A stretch of 64,000 nucleotides of DNA from Vibrio viridaestus (GCF_003856525.1 NZ_RJVQ01000001.1:310001-374000), one strand, 5' to 3'; shown: positions 1 to 8,749, counted from the stretch's first letter. Notes: a model not told the origin generated them from the letters alone. Program-made: numbers and translations.

Positions 1-573
1 TGGATGCCTCTACTTGCATACGTCAATCTGTTGAGTCTACCGATTGGGGGAATTTTAGTCGCAGAGTTTTTCATTCTGCCTAAACTTAATATTGCACGTT
101 GCTGGAATGAAATTAAAGGTCAGCGCTTGAGCAAACCAGCGGCTGTGACATGGGGGCTTACAGTTGTACTCTCATACAGTGCAGTGCTAAGCGGTATGAT
201 TGATCTTTTCTATGCATTTATTCCTGCTTTTGTGTTCGCTCTCGTACTCTACTTAGTGATGGTCAAAATGGAAGCAAGCCATATAACAAGTGATCAGGAA
301 ACACTTTATATCGCGCCTCCTTTCGATCCATCAGATGTTGAAGAGCAAGAAGAAAACCAAGCACACCAAGTTCCATTTGACATCAAATTGTCTAAGTGGA
401 TTGCCATCGCAGCATTAATCGTTATGGCCTATATGGGTATCAGAGCGTTTAATTTCCATGGCAATTTTGTTAACGAACTAGCGGACTTCAAAACCGCAGT
501 ACTAATACCAACAATCATTTATTTCTGTTCAGCCCTTTATCACGTCGTTAAATCCGATACAGGTGAAGAATAG
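1..573 (+). CDS. NCS1-type permease, 3' end only (partial)
   Basis: The reading frame is open from the first base of the window, so the gene starts upstream and only about 190 C-terminal residues are visible. They contain hydrophobic segments and a 'LPIGGILVAEFF' stretch that resembles the loop and helix of NCS1 cytosine/purine/hydantoin permeases (PPxGGxxxADYF type). A charged cytoplasmic linker rich in Glu and Gln (about residues 95-123 of the visible part) precedes the last two membrane segments, which is long for this family. The gene lies 36 bp upstream of an inositol dehydrogenase-like gene and probably supplies that pathway's substrate; the substrate itself cannot be read from this fragment. 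Confidence 0.65.
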   Translation, partial: WMPLLAYVNLLSLPIGGILVAEFFILPKLNIARCWNEIKGQRLSKPAAVTWGLTVVLSYSAVLSGMIDLFYAFIPAFVFALVLYLVMVKMEASHITSDQETLYIAPPFDPSDVEEQEENQAHQVPFDIKLSKWIAIAALIVMAYMGIRAFNFHGNFVNELADFKTAVLIPTIIYFCSALYHVVKSDTGEE

Positions 574-609
574 TTTTTATCCAATTACGTTAAACCAGGA
601 GTACGTAAA

Positions 610-1608
610 ATGTATAAAGTTGCATTATTAGGCGCTGGCCGTATTGCTCACGTCCACGCTACACACATCACTGCACACCCTGATACAGAACTCTATTCTG
701 TGTCCGATATGGTTGAATCATCAGCTAAAGAGTTAGCGGGTAAATATGGAGCCAAAGTACTATCCGTTCAAGACGCTATAAACTCGCCCGATGTGGACAT
801 CGTATTGGTAGCAACAAGTACCGACACACATGCTGAGTTTACAGTGATGGCAGCTCAAGCAGGTAAAAAGGCGGTCTTTTGTGAAAAACCTATCGATCTG
901 GATATCGAGCGAGTAAAACAGTGTGTTGCAGATGTAAAAAAAACGGGCGTGCCATGCATGATAGGCTTTAACCGCCGTTTCGACCCCAATCATGCTCACC
1001 TGAATAAATCGCTAAGAGCGGGAGAAATTGGCGATTTAGAACATTTACAAATTTGTTCTCGTGACCCATCTCCACTACCAGACGACTACTTACTTGCCTC
1101 AGGCGGAATGTTTAGAGATATGACAATCCATGATTTTGATATGGCAAGATTTCAACTTGGCGAGGAGCCCGTATTGGTTTCCGCTTGTGGCGCAGCGTTG
1201 GTAAAACAATCGATTAAAGATGCTGGTGATATCGATACTGGGGTTGTAACACTACAAACTGCATCAGGAAAAATTGCGGTAATCAATAACAGTCGTCGGT
1301 CCGGCTATGGATATGACCAACGTATCGAAGCTCATGGCTCAAAAGGTTGCTTGTCAGTTCAGAACGTTCCAACAACAACCTTAGTAAAAATTACCGATGA
1401 AGGCGGCTCTCAGGCACAAAAACCACTGCACTTTTTCCTCGAACGTTACGTAGACGCGTTCAAGAACCAATGGGCTGCGTTTATTGACGCCATCAATAAA
1501 GGAGAGCAGCCACCAACAAGTGCAGAAGACGGCCTTAAAGCGCTCCTTTTGGCTGAAGCCGCTATTGAATCAATGAACACAGGCAAAGTCGTCAAAGTCA
1601 GTCTATAG
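610..1608 (+). CDS. iolG: Gfo/Idh/MocA oxidoreductase, inositol 2-dehydrogenase-like
   Basis: 332 residues, the usual length for IolG. An N-terminal Rossmann fold begins with GAGRIAHVHA (residues 8-17), where the family has GxGRIGxxHA. The family signature CEKPIDL follows near residue 96, then FNRRFDP and the SGGMFRDMTIHDFDMAR block that carries the catalytic His/Asp of inositol dehydrogenases. The expected reaction is NAD-dependent oxidation of myo- or scyllo-inositol to the inosose in the cytoplasm. The start is supported by AGGAG 7-11 bases upstream. It sits between a permease fragment and a TIM-barrel isomerase, 9 bp from the latter, so they form one operon. The exact inositol isomer is not determinable; another cyclitol or sugar is possible. 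Confidence 0.82.
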   Translation: MYKVALLGAGRIAHVHATHITAHPDTELYSVSDMVESSAKELAGKYGAKVLSVQDAINSPDVDIVLVATSTDTHAEFTVMAAQAGKKAVFCEKPIDLDIERVKQCVADVKKTGVPCMIGFNRRFDPNHAHLNKSLRAGEIGDLEHLQICSRDPSPLPDDYLLASGGMFRDMTIHDFDMARFQLGEEPVLVSACGAALVKQSIKDAGDIDTGVVTLQTASGKIAVINNSRRSGYGYDQRIEAHGSKGCLSVQNVPTTTLVKITDEGGSQAQKPLHFFLERYVDAFKNQWAAFIDAINKGEQPPTSAEDGLKALLLAEAAIESMNTGKVVKVSL

Positions 1609-1617
1609 GGAGATCGC

Positions 1618-2577
1618 ATGAAATTAGGTCTTGTAACAGACAGTCTGGCCAATCTATCGACCGATGATGTTATCAAAACATCATCTCAGCTCGGATTAGA
1701 TTGCCTTGAGTTTGCAACTGGCAACTGGTCGACAGCACCACACATCGACCTCCAAAAACTCCTTGCCAGTTCTCAAGCGAGAAGAGACTTCCAAACAAAA
1801 ATGGATGATCATGGCTTAACGATTTCATCATTCAACGCCAACGGCAATCAGCTCCATCCAGGAGAATCGGGAGCCATCCACGCAAAATGCGTTGATGATA
1901 CGATAAAGTTAGCTGAATTGATGAACGTTGAAAGAGTGGTGATGATGTCTGGACTTCCTGGTGGTCGAGGAGATCAATATCCCAACTGGATTGTCACCTC
2001 CTGGCCACCAGAAACTCAGGATATACTTGCGTATCAATGGGAAGTTGCAGAAAAGTACTGGAGTGAAATTTCCTATGTCGCTCGTGAATCTGGAGTCAAA
2101 CTCTGTGTTGAACTATTAGGCCAGCAATTGGCTTATAACTTACCAACATTTAGACATATTCGAGAAATTGGGGGGGAAACGGTTGGGTTGAACTTTGACC
2201 CGAGCCATATTCTGTGGATGGGCGGTGATCCCATGGCGTTTATCCGAGAAGCCGCAGACATGATTTATTCTGTGCATGCGAAAGATGCCTATATTGATAA
2301 ATTCAATCGTGGTACATCCACAGCGCTCGATCATCGGCCTATGCATATGATTAAAGAGCGAAGCTGGTCTTACGTCACATTAGGTTATGGACAACCTGAA
2401 GCATGGTGGGGAGAGTTTGTTTATCTTCTCGCAACTTACGTTAGCCCAGATTTGACACTCAATATCGAGCATGAAGATATGAATCTTTCGAGAATGGAGG
2501 GGGTTATCAAATCAGTCGATCTTCTCAAACGTGTCGCAATGTTTGAACCGTCAGACTACGAACTGCCTCAGATCTAA
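1618..2577 (+). CDS. Sugar phosphate isomerase/epimerase (TIM barrel, IolH/IolE-like)
   Basis: 319 residues of the xylose isomerase-like TIM-barrel superfamily. Metal-binding elements visible in order are a Glu in CVELLG (about 166), FDPSH (about 198-202), VHAKD (about 220-224) and a late IEHED (about 282-286). The LNFDPSHILWMGGDP segment is typical of the inosose dehydratase/IolH group. The start follows AGGGAG. Its place directly after the iolG-like gene argues for a role in the next step of cyclitol breakdown, either dehydration or isomerisation of the ketone. The specific reaction is inference. A terminator follows 36 bp after the stop, ending the operon. Confidence 0.8.
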   Translation: MKLGLVTDSLANLSTDDVIKTSSQLGLDCLEFATGNWSTAPHIDLQKLLASSQARRDFQTKMDDHGLTISSFNANGNQLHPGESGAIHAKCVDDTIKLAELMNVERVVMMSGLPGGRGDQYPNWIVTSWPPETQDILAYQWEVAEKYWSEISYVARESGVKLCVELLGQQLAYNLPTFRHIREIGGETVGLNFDPSHILWMGGDPMAFIREAADMIYSVHAKDAYIDKFNRGTSTALDHRPMHMIKERSWSYVTLGYGQPEAWWGEFVYLLATYVSPDLTLNIEHEDMNLSRMEGVIKSVDLLKRVAMFEPSDYELPQI

Positions 2578-2611
2578 TATCTGGCTATAACTCAATGTAG
2601 TGCAAAGTAAA

Positions 2612-2636
2612 AAGGAGCAAAAATGCTCCTTTTTTA
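2612..2636 (+). terminator. Rho-independent terminator after the inositol-like operon
   Basis: A 7-bp stem (AGGAGCA / TGCTCCT) with an AAAA loop is followed directly by a run of T. It ends the permease-iolG-isomerase operon. Confidence 0.85.
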
Positions 2637-2811
2637 TGTTTTGCATAAAACAATAATCATGTTCAATCAGTTACATTTGGATAATTCGCCGTACGTAACT
2701 ATCATATGTCATAAAATTAGACACAAAATTAATCTAAAGCGTGATAGAAACCACGTTTTTAGCTCATCCCAACGGACGTAATCATTGCTAGAATGGAGTG
2801 GTAGAACATCA

Positions 2812-2868
2812 CACGAATTACTAAGTTTTAGGATAACCGGATTAAGTTCTAAAAACCTCGAATTCGTG
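2812..2868. repeat. Inverted repeat, two-tier stem
   Basis: The outer arms CACGAATT (2812-2819) and AATTCGTG (2861-2868) are exact complements. An inner pair, TTTTAG (2826-2831) and CTAAAA (2849-2854), is also exact, separated from the outer pair by a 6-nt internal loop on each side. It could fold as a stem-loop in RNA from either strand. Confidence 0.7.
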
Positions 2869-2890
2869 AGGGCACGATGTACTACACCCC

Positions 2891-2928
2891 TGACACAGTT
2901 GCTGCAAAATTTTTCGGCATCTGTGTCA
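2891..2928. repeat. 14-bp imperfect inverted repeat hairpin
   Basis: TGACACAGTTGCTG (2891-2904) and CGGCATCTGTGTCA (2915-2928) match at 12 of 14 positions around a 10-nt AT-rich loop. No T run follows on either strand, so it is not a standard terminator. Confidence 0.75.
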
Positions 2929-2935
2929 CTCTAAC

Positions 2936-2986
2936 GAATACCAAGCTATATCAGCTAAGCAGTCAATCAGAGTGCGACGGGTATTC
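2936..2986. repeat. Inverted repeat GAATACC/GGTATTC
   Basis: GAATACC (2936-2942) and GGTATTC (2980-2986) are exact 7-bp complements 37 nt apart. This is the third inverted repeat of the same non-coding region. Confidence 0.5.
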
Positions 2987-3194
2987 ATCCCTTCTAAAAT
3001 AGACCTTATGCAATCCATTTATAGTTTGTGACCAGATGTCATTGGAATCATGTCCCCATAAATCGCAAAGTATTTATACTAAAATTCACGCTTTAAAGGA
3101 ATAAAAATTTCAATATTTATTGATTTGAAATAGAATATTCACAATATAAGCTTTATTGTGTGACATCAAAGCGCCTCATCAACAAGGAGAAAAG

Positions 3195-3845
3195 ATGAAA
3201 CTATTTGTTTTTGAACATTGCCCATTCTGCATCAAAGCGATGATGACAGCGAATTTCAAGAAACTCGATGTAGAATTCGAGTATATCCAGAATCATGACG
3301 TTGATGCTCGTATTGAAAAAGTTGGCGCAAATATGGTTCCTATCGTCCAGAAGCCTGACGGTAGTTACATGGCTGAAAGTTTAGACATCGTTAAATATTT
3401 TGATGAATTTAATGGTGAACCCACGCTTCTTCCAGGCCAAAAACAGGCAGAAATATCAGCTTGGAATCAATCTGTTGCCGGTGTAGAAGGGCCGCTAGTT
3501 CACCCTCGTTGGATGCATATTACGCTACCTGAATTTGGTAGTGCAGAAGCCAAAGCGTGGTTTACTAAAAATAAATCAGCCATGATTTCGATGAGTTTTG
3601 AAGATGCTATTGCTAAAACAGACATCTTCTTGCCAAAAATGAATCAAGCTCTCGAGTCAATCGACTTTCTAACGTTGCCATCAGAAAATGGCAATCAACT
3701 CAGTTACGATGACGTGAATTTCTACCCTACACTAAGAAACTTAACAGTGATCAAGGGAATTAAATTTCCACCTCGAGTTAAGCAATACGTAGACGAAGTC
3801 ACCGCCCTTACTCAAATCCCCGTCTATTACGATGTTGCAGTATAG
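3195..3845 (+). CDS. grxB: Glutaredoxin 2
   Basis: 216 residues, matching E. coli Grx2 (215). The N-terminal thioredoxin-like half carries the dithiol active site C9-P-F-C12 in HCPFC, the cis-proline region MVPIVQ, and ESLDIVKYFD for glutathione binding. The C-terminal half is helical and GST-like, with the family's LRNLTVIKGI segment. The protein is a monomeric glutaredoxin that reduces disulfides with glutathione in the cytosol. The start is the ATG preceded by AAGGAGA; an upstream in-frame TTG would add 13 unlikely residues. It is a single gene with its own terminator. Confidence 0.95.
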   Translation: MKLFVFEHCPFCIKAMMTANFKKLDVEFEYIQNHDVDARIEKVGANMVPIVQKPDGSYMAESLDIVKYFDEFNGEPTLLPGQKQAEISAWNQSVAGVEGPLVHPRWMHITLPEFGSAEAKAWFTKNKSAMISMSFEDAIAKTDIFLPKMNQALESIDFLTLPSENGNQLSYDDVNFYPTLRNLTVIKGIKFPPRVKQYVDEVTALTQIPVYYDVAV

Positions 3846-3875
3846 TCTGTAATATTAATAATTTAGAATAATCTT

Positions 3876-3905
3876 AAGGCTACCTGTTCTAGGTAGCCTT
3901 TTGTT
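3876..3905 (+). terminator. Rho-independent terminator of grxB
   Basis: A perfect 10-bp stem (AAGGCTACCT / AGGTAGCCTT) with a 5-nt loop runs into TTGTTTT. Confidence 0.88.
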
Positions 3906-4076
3906 TTGGTGGTCGCAATTCCACTATTTACCCTTTGTTCATTAAACACTGTTGATTTATGGCGAATTTAGCTATTGCTATGGATAATTAGGCTGCTAAG
4001 AATCGAGTGTGAAGTTGGTCTCTTAGCCTTTGTCAAAAAGCCCTTATGCTTTTGTTTACAAAATTACAACAAATAA

Positions 4077-4094
4077 CGTCATCGCAATATGACG
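4077..4094. promoter_or_regulatory. Possible operator upstream of ytfQ
   Basis: CGTCAT (4077-4082) and ATGACG (4089-4094) form an exact inverted repeat with a 6-nt spacer, 38 bp before the ytfQ start. Spacing and position fit a repressor or activator site; no regulator gene adjoins the operon, so the protein is unknown. Confidence 0.35.
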
Positions 4095-4131
4095 AATTCC
4101 AATAACGTGAACGAGGCAAAAGGTAACCATT

Positions 4132-5091
4132 ATGATTAAACCATTAGCTCTGACTTTGGCGATTAGCTCTACCCTTCTTACCACTTCAATTTATGCAAGC
4201 TCTTTAACTGTTGGATTCTCTCAGATTGGTTCAGAATCTGGTTGGCGTGCAGCTGAAACCAGCGTGTCAAAAGTAGAGGCGGAAAAACGAGGCGTGAAAC
4301 TCAAAATTTCTGATGCACAACAGAAGCAGGAGAACCAGATTAAAGCAGTCCGCTCATTTATAGCGCAAGGTGTTGACGCTATTTTTATTGCACCAGTTGT
4401 TCAAACTGGGTGGGGACCAGTTCTTGAAGAAGCCAAAGATGCTGATATCCCGGTATTTCTACTCGATAGAAACATTAGTGTAAAAGACAAATCACTTTAT
4501 ATGACCGCTGTAACAGCAAACAATGTCTACGAAGGTGAGGTAGCAGCCAATTGGTTAGTTAAAGAAGAGGCTGGCAAACCGTGTAATGTGGTTGAACTAC
4601 AAGGCACTGTCGGTGCTAGTGTTGCTCTTGACCGTCGGGAAGGATTCTTAAATGTCGTCAATAAAAACCCCAACCTGAAGATTATTCGTACTCAATCTGG
4701 AGACTTTACTCGAAGCAAAGGTAAAGAAGTCATGGAGAGCTTCATAAAAGCAGAAGACAACGGCAAAAGTATCTGCGCAGTCTATGCACATAATGACGAT
4801 ATGGCGATAGGCGCCATTCAGGCAATAAAAGAAGCGGGCCTAAAACCAGGCAAAGATATAAAAATAATCTCTATTGATGGTGTCCCTGATATTTTCAAAG
4901 CCATGATGGCGGGAGAGGCAAACGCGTCAGTTGAGTTAACACCGAATATGGCAGGTCCAGCATTAGATGCCTTAATCGCTTATAAAAGTCAGGGGGTTCA
5001 ACCTCCCAAACAAATTACAACAGAGTCACTTTTATTTGTTCCAAGTAATGCAAAAGAACAGCTAGAACGTAAAAAAGACATGGGTTATTAA
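4132..5091 (+). CDS. ytfQ: Sugar ABC transporter, periplasmic binding protein (galactofuranose type)
   Basis: 319 residues with a Sec signal peptide (residues 1 to about 22, cleaved near IYA-SS) and the two-lobed periplasmic binding protein family 1/4 fold. It closely resembles YtfQ, the galactofuranose-binding protein of E. coli, for example GSESGWRAAET, FIAPVVQTGW and the hinge segment AHNDDMAIGAI. It delivers sugar to the YtfR-YtfT-YjfF membrane complex encoded just downstream. A strong hairpin separates it from ytfR, a common way to make more binding protein than transporter. RBS: AAAGG upstream of the ATG. Confidence 0.93.
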   Translation: MIKPLALTLAISSTLLTTSIYASSLTVGFSQIGSESGWRAAETSVSKVEAEKRGVKLKISDAQQKQENQIKAVRSFIAQGVDAIFIAPVVQTGWGPVLEEAKDADIPVFLLDRNISVKDKSLYMTAVTANNVYEGEVAANWLVKEEAGKPCNVVELQGTVGASVALDRREGFLNVVNKNPNLKIIRTQSGDFTRSKGKEVMESFIKAEDNGKSICAVYAHNDDMAIGAIQAIKEAGLKPGKDIKIISIDGVPDIFKAMMAGEANASVELTPNMAGPALDALIAYKSQGVQPPKQITTESLLFVPSNAKEQLERKKDMGY

Positions 5092-5117
5092 ACCTTCTCT
5101 TCCCAACAAGAAATAAC

Positions 5118-5154
5118 CCCCTGAACCATCTCTGAATTAGCGATGGTTCAGGGG
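5118..5154 (+). other. Intercistronic hairpin between ytfQ and ytfR
   Basis: A perfect 13-bp stem (CCCCTGAACCATC / GATGGTTCAGGGG) with an 11-nt loop. No T run follows, so it is more likely a 3'-end stabiliser or processing site for ytfQ mRNA than a full terminator. Confidence 0.75.
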
Positions 5155-5180
5155 AGTACTTGGGTAAATTAGGAGGATTT

Positions 5181-6683
5181 ATGTCTACCCTGTCTAAACG
5201 TCCTATTCTATCGGCAACAGGTATCGATAAAGTGTTCCCTGGTGTTCGAGCGTTAAGTAATGTGGATTTTTCACTGAATAAAGGTGAAATCATGGCATTG
5301 CTTGGTGAAAATGGAGCGGGCAAATCAACATTAGTAAAAGTACTTACCGGTGTTTATCAAAAAGATGCTGGTCGTATATACCTAGAAGATAAAGAGGTAT
5401 CCCCCCAAAGTACGGCTCATGCTCAATCACTAGGTATTGGTACGGTGTACCAAGAAGTAAATTTACTCCCCAATATGTCCGTTGTTGATAATCTATTTAT
5501 TGGTCGGGAAATTAGAAAGTTTGGTTTTATAGACCGAAAAGCAATGACTATAGAAGCCAATAAGATCATGGCTTCTTTCGGCTTCGATATCGATGTTTCT
5601 CTTCCGCTCAATCAATACTCAGTCGCAATGCAGCAAATTATTGCAATAGCTCGTGCAGTTTCGCTATCAGCAAAAGTACTAATCTTAGACGAACCCACAG
5701 CCAGCCTTGATACGAATGAGGTTAAACTTCTCTTTCGCATCATGCGCGAATTAAAGGCTCAGGGCATTAGCCTAATCTTCATCACCCACTTCTTAGATCA
5801 GGTTTATGAAATTACCGATCGAATCACTGTACTTCGTAATGGTGAATTGGTGGGTAGTTGCGTTACCAGCGAAACCAGCCAGCTAACCTTAGTAAAAATG
5901 ATGCTAGGAAGAGAACTGGAAGACAATGCATTAAAACGTGCAGGTAAGACTCGCAGAACAACTGATCCATTGGTAAAACTTAAAGATTTTGGTAAGAAAG
6001 GAACGATTTTACCGTTTGACATGGATATCTATCCTGGAGAGATCATTGGCTTAGCCGGTCTACTCGGCTCAGGTCGAACCGAAACGGCTCAAGTCATCTT
6101 TGGTATCCAGCCGAACGATTCAGGAAGCTGTGAAATCAATGAGAAACCAATAAAAATCCGCTCAGCTCAACAAGCTTCACTGATGGGATTCGGTTTTTGC
6201 CCTGAAGATCGTAAAACCGATGGGATCATTGCCAGCGCGTCGGTTCGTGAAAATATTATCTTGGCATTACAGGCTCAAAAAGGTTGGTACCGACCTCTGT
6301 CGCGCAAAGAACAAGCTGAGGTGAGCGAACGCTATGTAAAACAATTGGGAATCAAAACCCCGAATATAGAACAACCAATTGGATTCCTTTCCGGTGGTAA
6401 CCAACAAAAAGTGCTTCTTGCCAGATGGCTTCTGACCAAACCAAAATTTCTTATTTTAGATGAGCCTACTCGGGGAATCGACGTTGGTGCGCATGCTGAA
6501 ATTATTCGGCTAATAGAAACGTTATGTGCCAATGGGTTAGCGCTACTTGTTATTTCATCAGAACTTGAAGAGCTTGTTGGCTATGCAGACCGTGTCATTG
6601 TCCTTAAAGATAGAAAGCAGGTAGCAGAGCTTTCAGCACAAGAACTTTCCGTGCCAGCCATCATGAATGCTATCGCGGTTTAA
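5181..6683 (+). CDS. ytfR: Sugar ABC transporter, double ATPase subunit
   Basis: 500 residues with two tandem ABC domains, as in RbsA/MglA/YtfR. Domain 1 has Walker A GENGAGKST (42-50) and Walker B LILDEPTASLD. Domain 2 has a degenerate P-loop (GLLGSGRTE) but a full signature LSGGNQQK and LILDEPTRGID. This asymmetry is normal for the family. It energises uptake through YtfT/YjfF. The start is the ATG after AGGAGG; a TTG 21 bp earlier would place the Shine-Dalgarno inside the coding region. Confidence 0.94.
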   Translation: MSTLSKRPILSATGIDKVFPGVRALSNVDFSLNKGEIMALLGENGAGKSTLVKVLTGVYQKDAGRIYLEDKEVSPQSTAHAQSLGIGTVYQEVNLLPNMSVVDNLFIGREIRKFGFIDRKAMTIEANKIMASFGFDIDVSLPLNQYSVAMQQIIAIARAVSLSAKVLILDEPTASLDTNEVKLLFRIMRELKAQGISLIFITHFLDQVYEITDRITVLRNGELVGSCVTSETSQLTLVKMMLGRELEDNALKRAGKTRRTTDPLVKLKDFGKKGTILPFDMDIYPGEIIGLAGLLGSGRTETAQVIFGIQPNDSGSCEINEKPIKIRSAQQASLMGFGFCPEDRKTDGIIASASVRENIILALQAQKGWYRPLSRKEQAEVSERYVKQLGIKTPNIEQPIGFLSGGNQQKVLLARWLLTKPKFLILDEPTRGIDVGAHAEIIRLIETLCANGLALLVISSELEELVGYADRVIVLKDRKQVAELSAQELSVPAIMNAIAV

Positions 6684-6692
6684 GGAGGAAAC

Positions 6693-7718
6693 ATGAATAC
6701 CTCTATACTTCCTAAAAAGTCACCGGGTCCCTTGGGTAAAGTTAAATTCCCAACAGGTTCCCCACAAATCGCCGCTTTAATTATCGTTTTGCTCGTGAAC
6801 AGTATGGTTGCAGATAATTTTTTCTCAATCGAACTACAAGACGGCAGGCTATTTGGCAGCTTAATCGACATCCTTAACCGATGTGCACCCGTCGCACTTC
6901 TAAGTATTGGTATGACTCTTGTGATTGCTACCGGAGGAATCGACCTTTCTGTTGGTGCCGTTATGGCTATCTCAGGGGCGACCATGGCGAGCTTAGTTCG
7001 CGGTGGTGAATACTCTTTGGAGATGATTTTACTCATTTCCGTTGCCTCTGGCGTCTTGTGCGGATTGTGGAACGGTTTCCTTGTCGCCATATTAAAAATT
7101 CAACCATTTGTTGCGACACTCATCCTCATGGTTGCGGGTCGTGGCGTCGCCCAACTTATTACTGAAGGGCAAATTGTTACTTTCAGCAATAGTGCCATTT
7201 CATGGATAGGCAGTGGTTCGTTTTTATATCTACCAACGCCCGTCGTGATCACTATTATTGCCGCCATTCTCATTTGGTTACTGACGAAAAAAACCGCGTT
7301 AGGGTTGTTTATCGAGTCAGTCGGTATCAATATCCGCGCAGCCAAAAATGCGGGTGTCAATACAACAGTGATTGTTCTCAGTACCTATGTCATCAGTGGT
7401 CTAATGGCGGCTATTGCCGGCATCATCGTTGCTGCAGACATCAAAGGTGCGGATGCGAATAATGCGGGTTTATGGTTGGAGATGGACGCTATTCTAGCCG
7501 TAGTCATTGGTGGTACATCATTAATGGGAGGACGTTTTAACTTGTTCTTGGCCATTATTGGTACGCTCATTATTCAGGGAGTTAATACTGGTATCCTCTT
7601 ATCAGGCTATCAGCCCCAGTGGAATCAAATTGTCAAAGCGGTCGTCGTTTTAACGGTTCTGGTCATGCAATCTCCCGCCTTACTGCAGAAATTTAAACGA
7701 GGTAACCATCATGATTAA
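6693..7718 (+). CDS. ytfT: Sugar ABC transporter permease
   Basis: 341 residues, polytopic BPD_transp_2 (ribose/galactose type) permease. Family marks are the repeated SIGMTLVIATGGIDLSVGA segment after the second membrane helix and the late AVVIGGTSLMGG loop that contacts the ATPase. It pairs with YjfF as a heterodimeric channel. The start follows AAGGAGG 9 bp after ytfR. Its last 8 bases overlap the start of yjfF (ATGATTAA), implying translational coupling. Confidence 0.93.
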   Translation: MNTSILPKKSPGPLGKVKFPTGSPQIAALIIVLLVNSMVADNFFSIELQDGRLFGSLIDILNRCAPVALLSIGMTLVIATGGIDLSVGAVMAISGATMASLVRGGEYSLEMILLISVASGVLCGLWNGFLVAILKIQPFVATLILMVAGRGVAQLITEGQIVTFSNSAISWIGSGSFLYLPTPVVITIIAAILIWLLTKKTALGLFIESVGINIRAAKNAGVNTTVIVLSTYVISGLMAAIAGIIVAADIKGADANNAGLWLEMDAILAVVIGGTSLMGGRFNLFLAIIGTLIIQGVNTGILLSGYQPQWNQIVKAVVVLTVLVMQSPALLQKFKRGNHHD

Positions 7719-8703
7719 ACGTCAACTTCCATTGTTTATCACTATGATGGTATTCATCGCCAGTTATCTGTTCTGTGCTGTCGAATATCCAACATTCTTT
7801 TCCACACGAGTTATTTGTAACATACTGACAGACAATGCATTTCTGGGAATAGTCGCGGTTGGAATGACGTTTGTAATACTCTCTGGTGGTATTGATCTCT
7901 CTGTCGGCTCTGTTATCGCCTTCACCGGTATTTTTCTGGCAAAACTTATCGGTGACTATCACGTGTCCCCCTATATAGCGATTATCCTATCACTCTGTTT
8001 TGGGGCCGCATTTGGAGCGTTTATGGGGTGGATTATTCACACGCTGAAAATTCCCGCCTTTATCGTGACGCTCGCGGGAATGTTTTTTCTTCGCGGTGCT
8101 AGCTTCCTCATTTCGGAGCAATCATTACCCATTGATAACCCTGTTTTCTATGAACTTTCCAGAGCATCCTGGAAACTAACAGGTGGCGGTCGGCTAAGTC
8201 TGATTGCTATCATCATGTTATGTGTTGTCATGATTGGAATGGTGCTTGCTCACCGAACTCGTTTCGGCAATAACGTATACGCAGTAGGCGGAAACATTCA
8301 ATCTGCCGAACTCATGGGTGTTCCCGTAAAGCAGACCACAATTGGAATCTATTTACTTTCAAGCTTACTCGCGACCATCGCAGGTATCGTATTCGCAATC
8401 TACACCTCTGCTGGCTATCCACTCGCGGCTGTAGGTGTCGAATTGGATGCCATAGCAGCTGTGGTTATTGGTGGAACATTACTGTCTGGAGGGGTTGGAA
8501 CCGTATTTGGTAGTCTGTTTGGTGTATTGATCCAAGGCGTCATTCAAACGTATATTACCTTCGATGGAACTCTCAGTTCGTGGTGGACGAAAATTATCAT
8601 CGGTATTCTGTTATTCAGCTTTATCGGTTTACAAAGATTACTGACAGTTTTCTCGCAAAACAGAAAAGTGGTCGTCACACAAAAAGCCCATCTAACCAGT
8701 TGA
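7711..8703 (+). CDS. yjfF: Sugar ABC transporter permease
   Basis: 330 residues, second permease of the galactofuranose-type importer. It repeats the family marks GMTFVILSGGIDLSVGS and AVVIGGTLLSGGVG. It overlaps ytfT by 8 bp. The C-terminus ends in a short basic tail. The operon order Q-R-T-yjfF is the same as in E. coli. Here no linked fructose-bisphosphatase or galactofuranose catabolic gene follows, so the imported sugar is assigned from homology only. Confidence 0.92.
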   Translation: MIKRQLPLFITMMVFIASYLFCAVEYPTFFSTRVICNILTDNAFLGIVAVGMTFVILSGGIDLSVGSVIAFTGIFLAKLIGDYHVSPYIAIILSLCFGAAFGAFMGWIIHTLKIPAFIVTLAGMFFLRGASFLISEQSLPIDNPVFYELSRASWKLTGGGRLSLIAIIMLCVVMIGMVLAHRTRFGNNVYAVGGNIQSAELMGVPVKQTTIGIYLLSSLLATIAGIVFAIYTSAGYPLAAVGVELDAIAAVVIGGTLLSGGVGTVFGSLFGVLIQGVIQTYITFDGTLSSWWTKIIIGILLFSFIGLQRLLTVFSQNRKVVVTQKAHLTS

Positions 8704-8713
8704 CGCATAAACT

Positions 8714-8741
8714 GTCATCCACTCTTGCCTGAGTGGATGAC
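8714..8741. terminator. Hairpin between yjfF and the convergent LysR gene
   Basis: A perfect 11-bp stem (GTCATCCACTC / GAGTGGATGAC) with a 6-nt loop lies between two convergent genes. No strong T run is present on either side, so it may be a weak or bidirectional terminator. Confidence 0.6.
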
Positions 8742-8749
8742 TGGCTGAT

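Larger units (their letters stand above)
2641..3194. other. Non-coding region with nested inverted repeats
   Basis: About 550 bp without a convincing gene. The central part (2812-2986) holds at least three inverted repeats, described separately. The right part (about 3050-3194) is AT-rich and must carry the grxB promoter; no clear -35/-10 pair was singled out. No transposase remnant was recognised in either strand. Confidence 0.6.

Noticed and set aside
2800-2990. Integron attC site or Qrr small RNA
   Set aside because: The attC core GTTRRRY/RYYYAAC is not matched, and the conserved Qrr sequence and its sigma-54 promoter are absent.
3156-3194. TTG start extending grxB by 13 residues
   Set aside because: The ATG at 3195 has AAGGAGA at correct spacing and matches the E. 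coli Grx2 start.
6680-7090. 136-codon minus-strand frame opposite ytfT
   Set aside because: Antisense shadow of a conserved permease gene with no recognisable domain.
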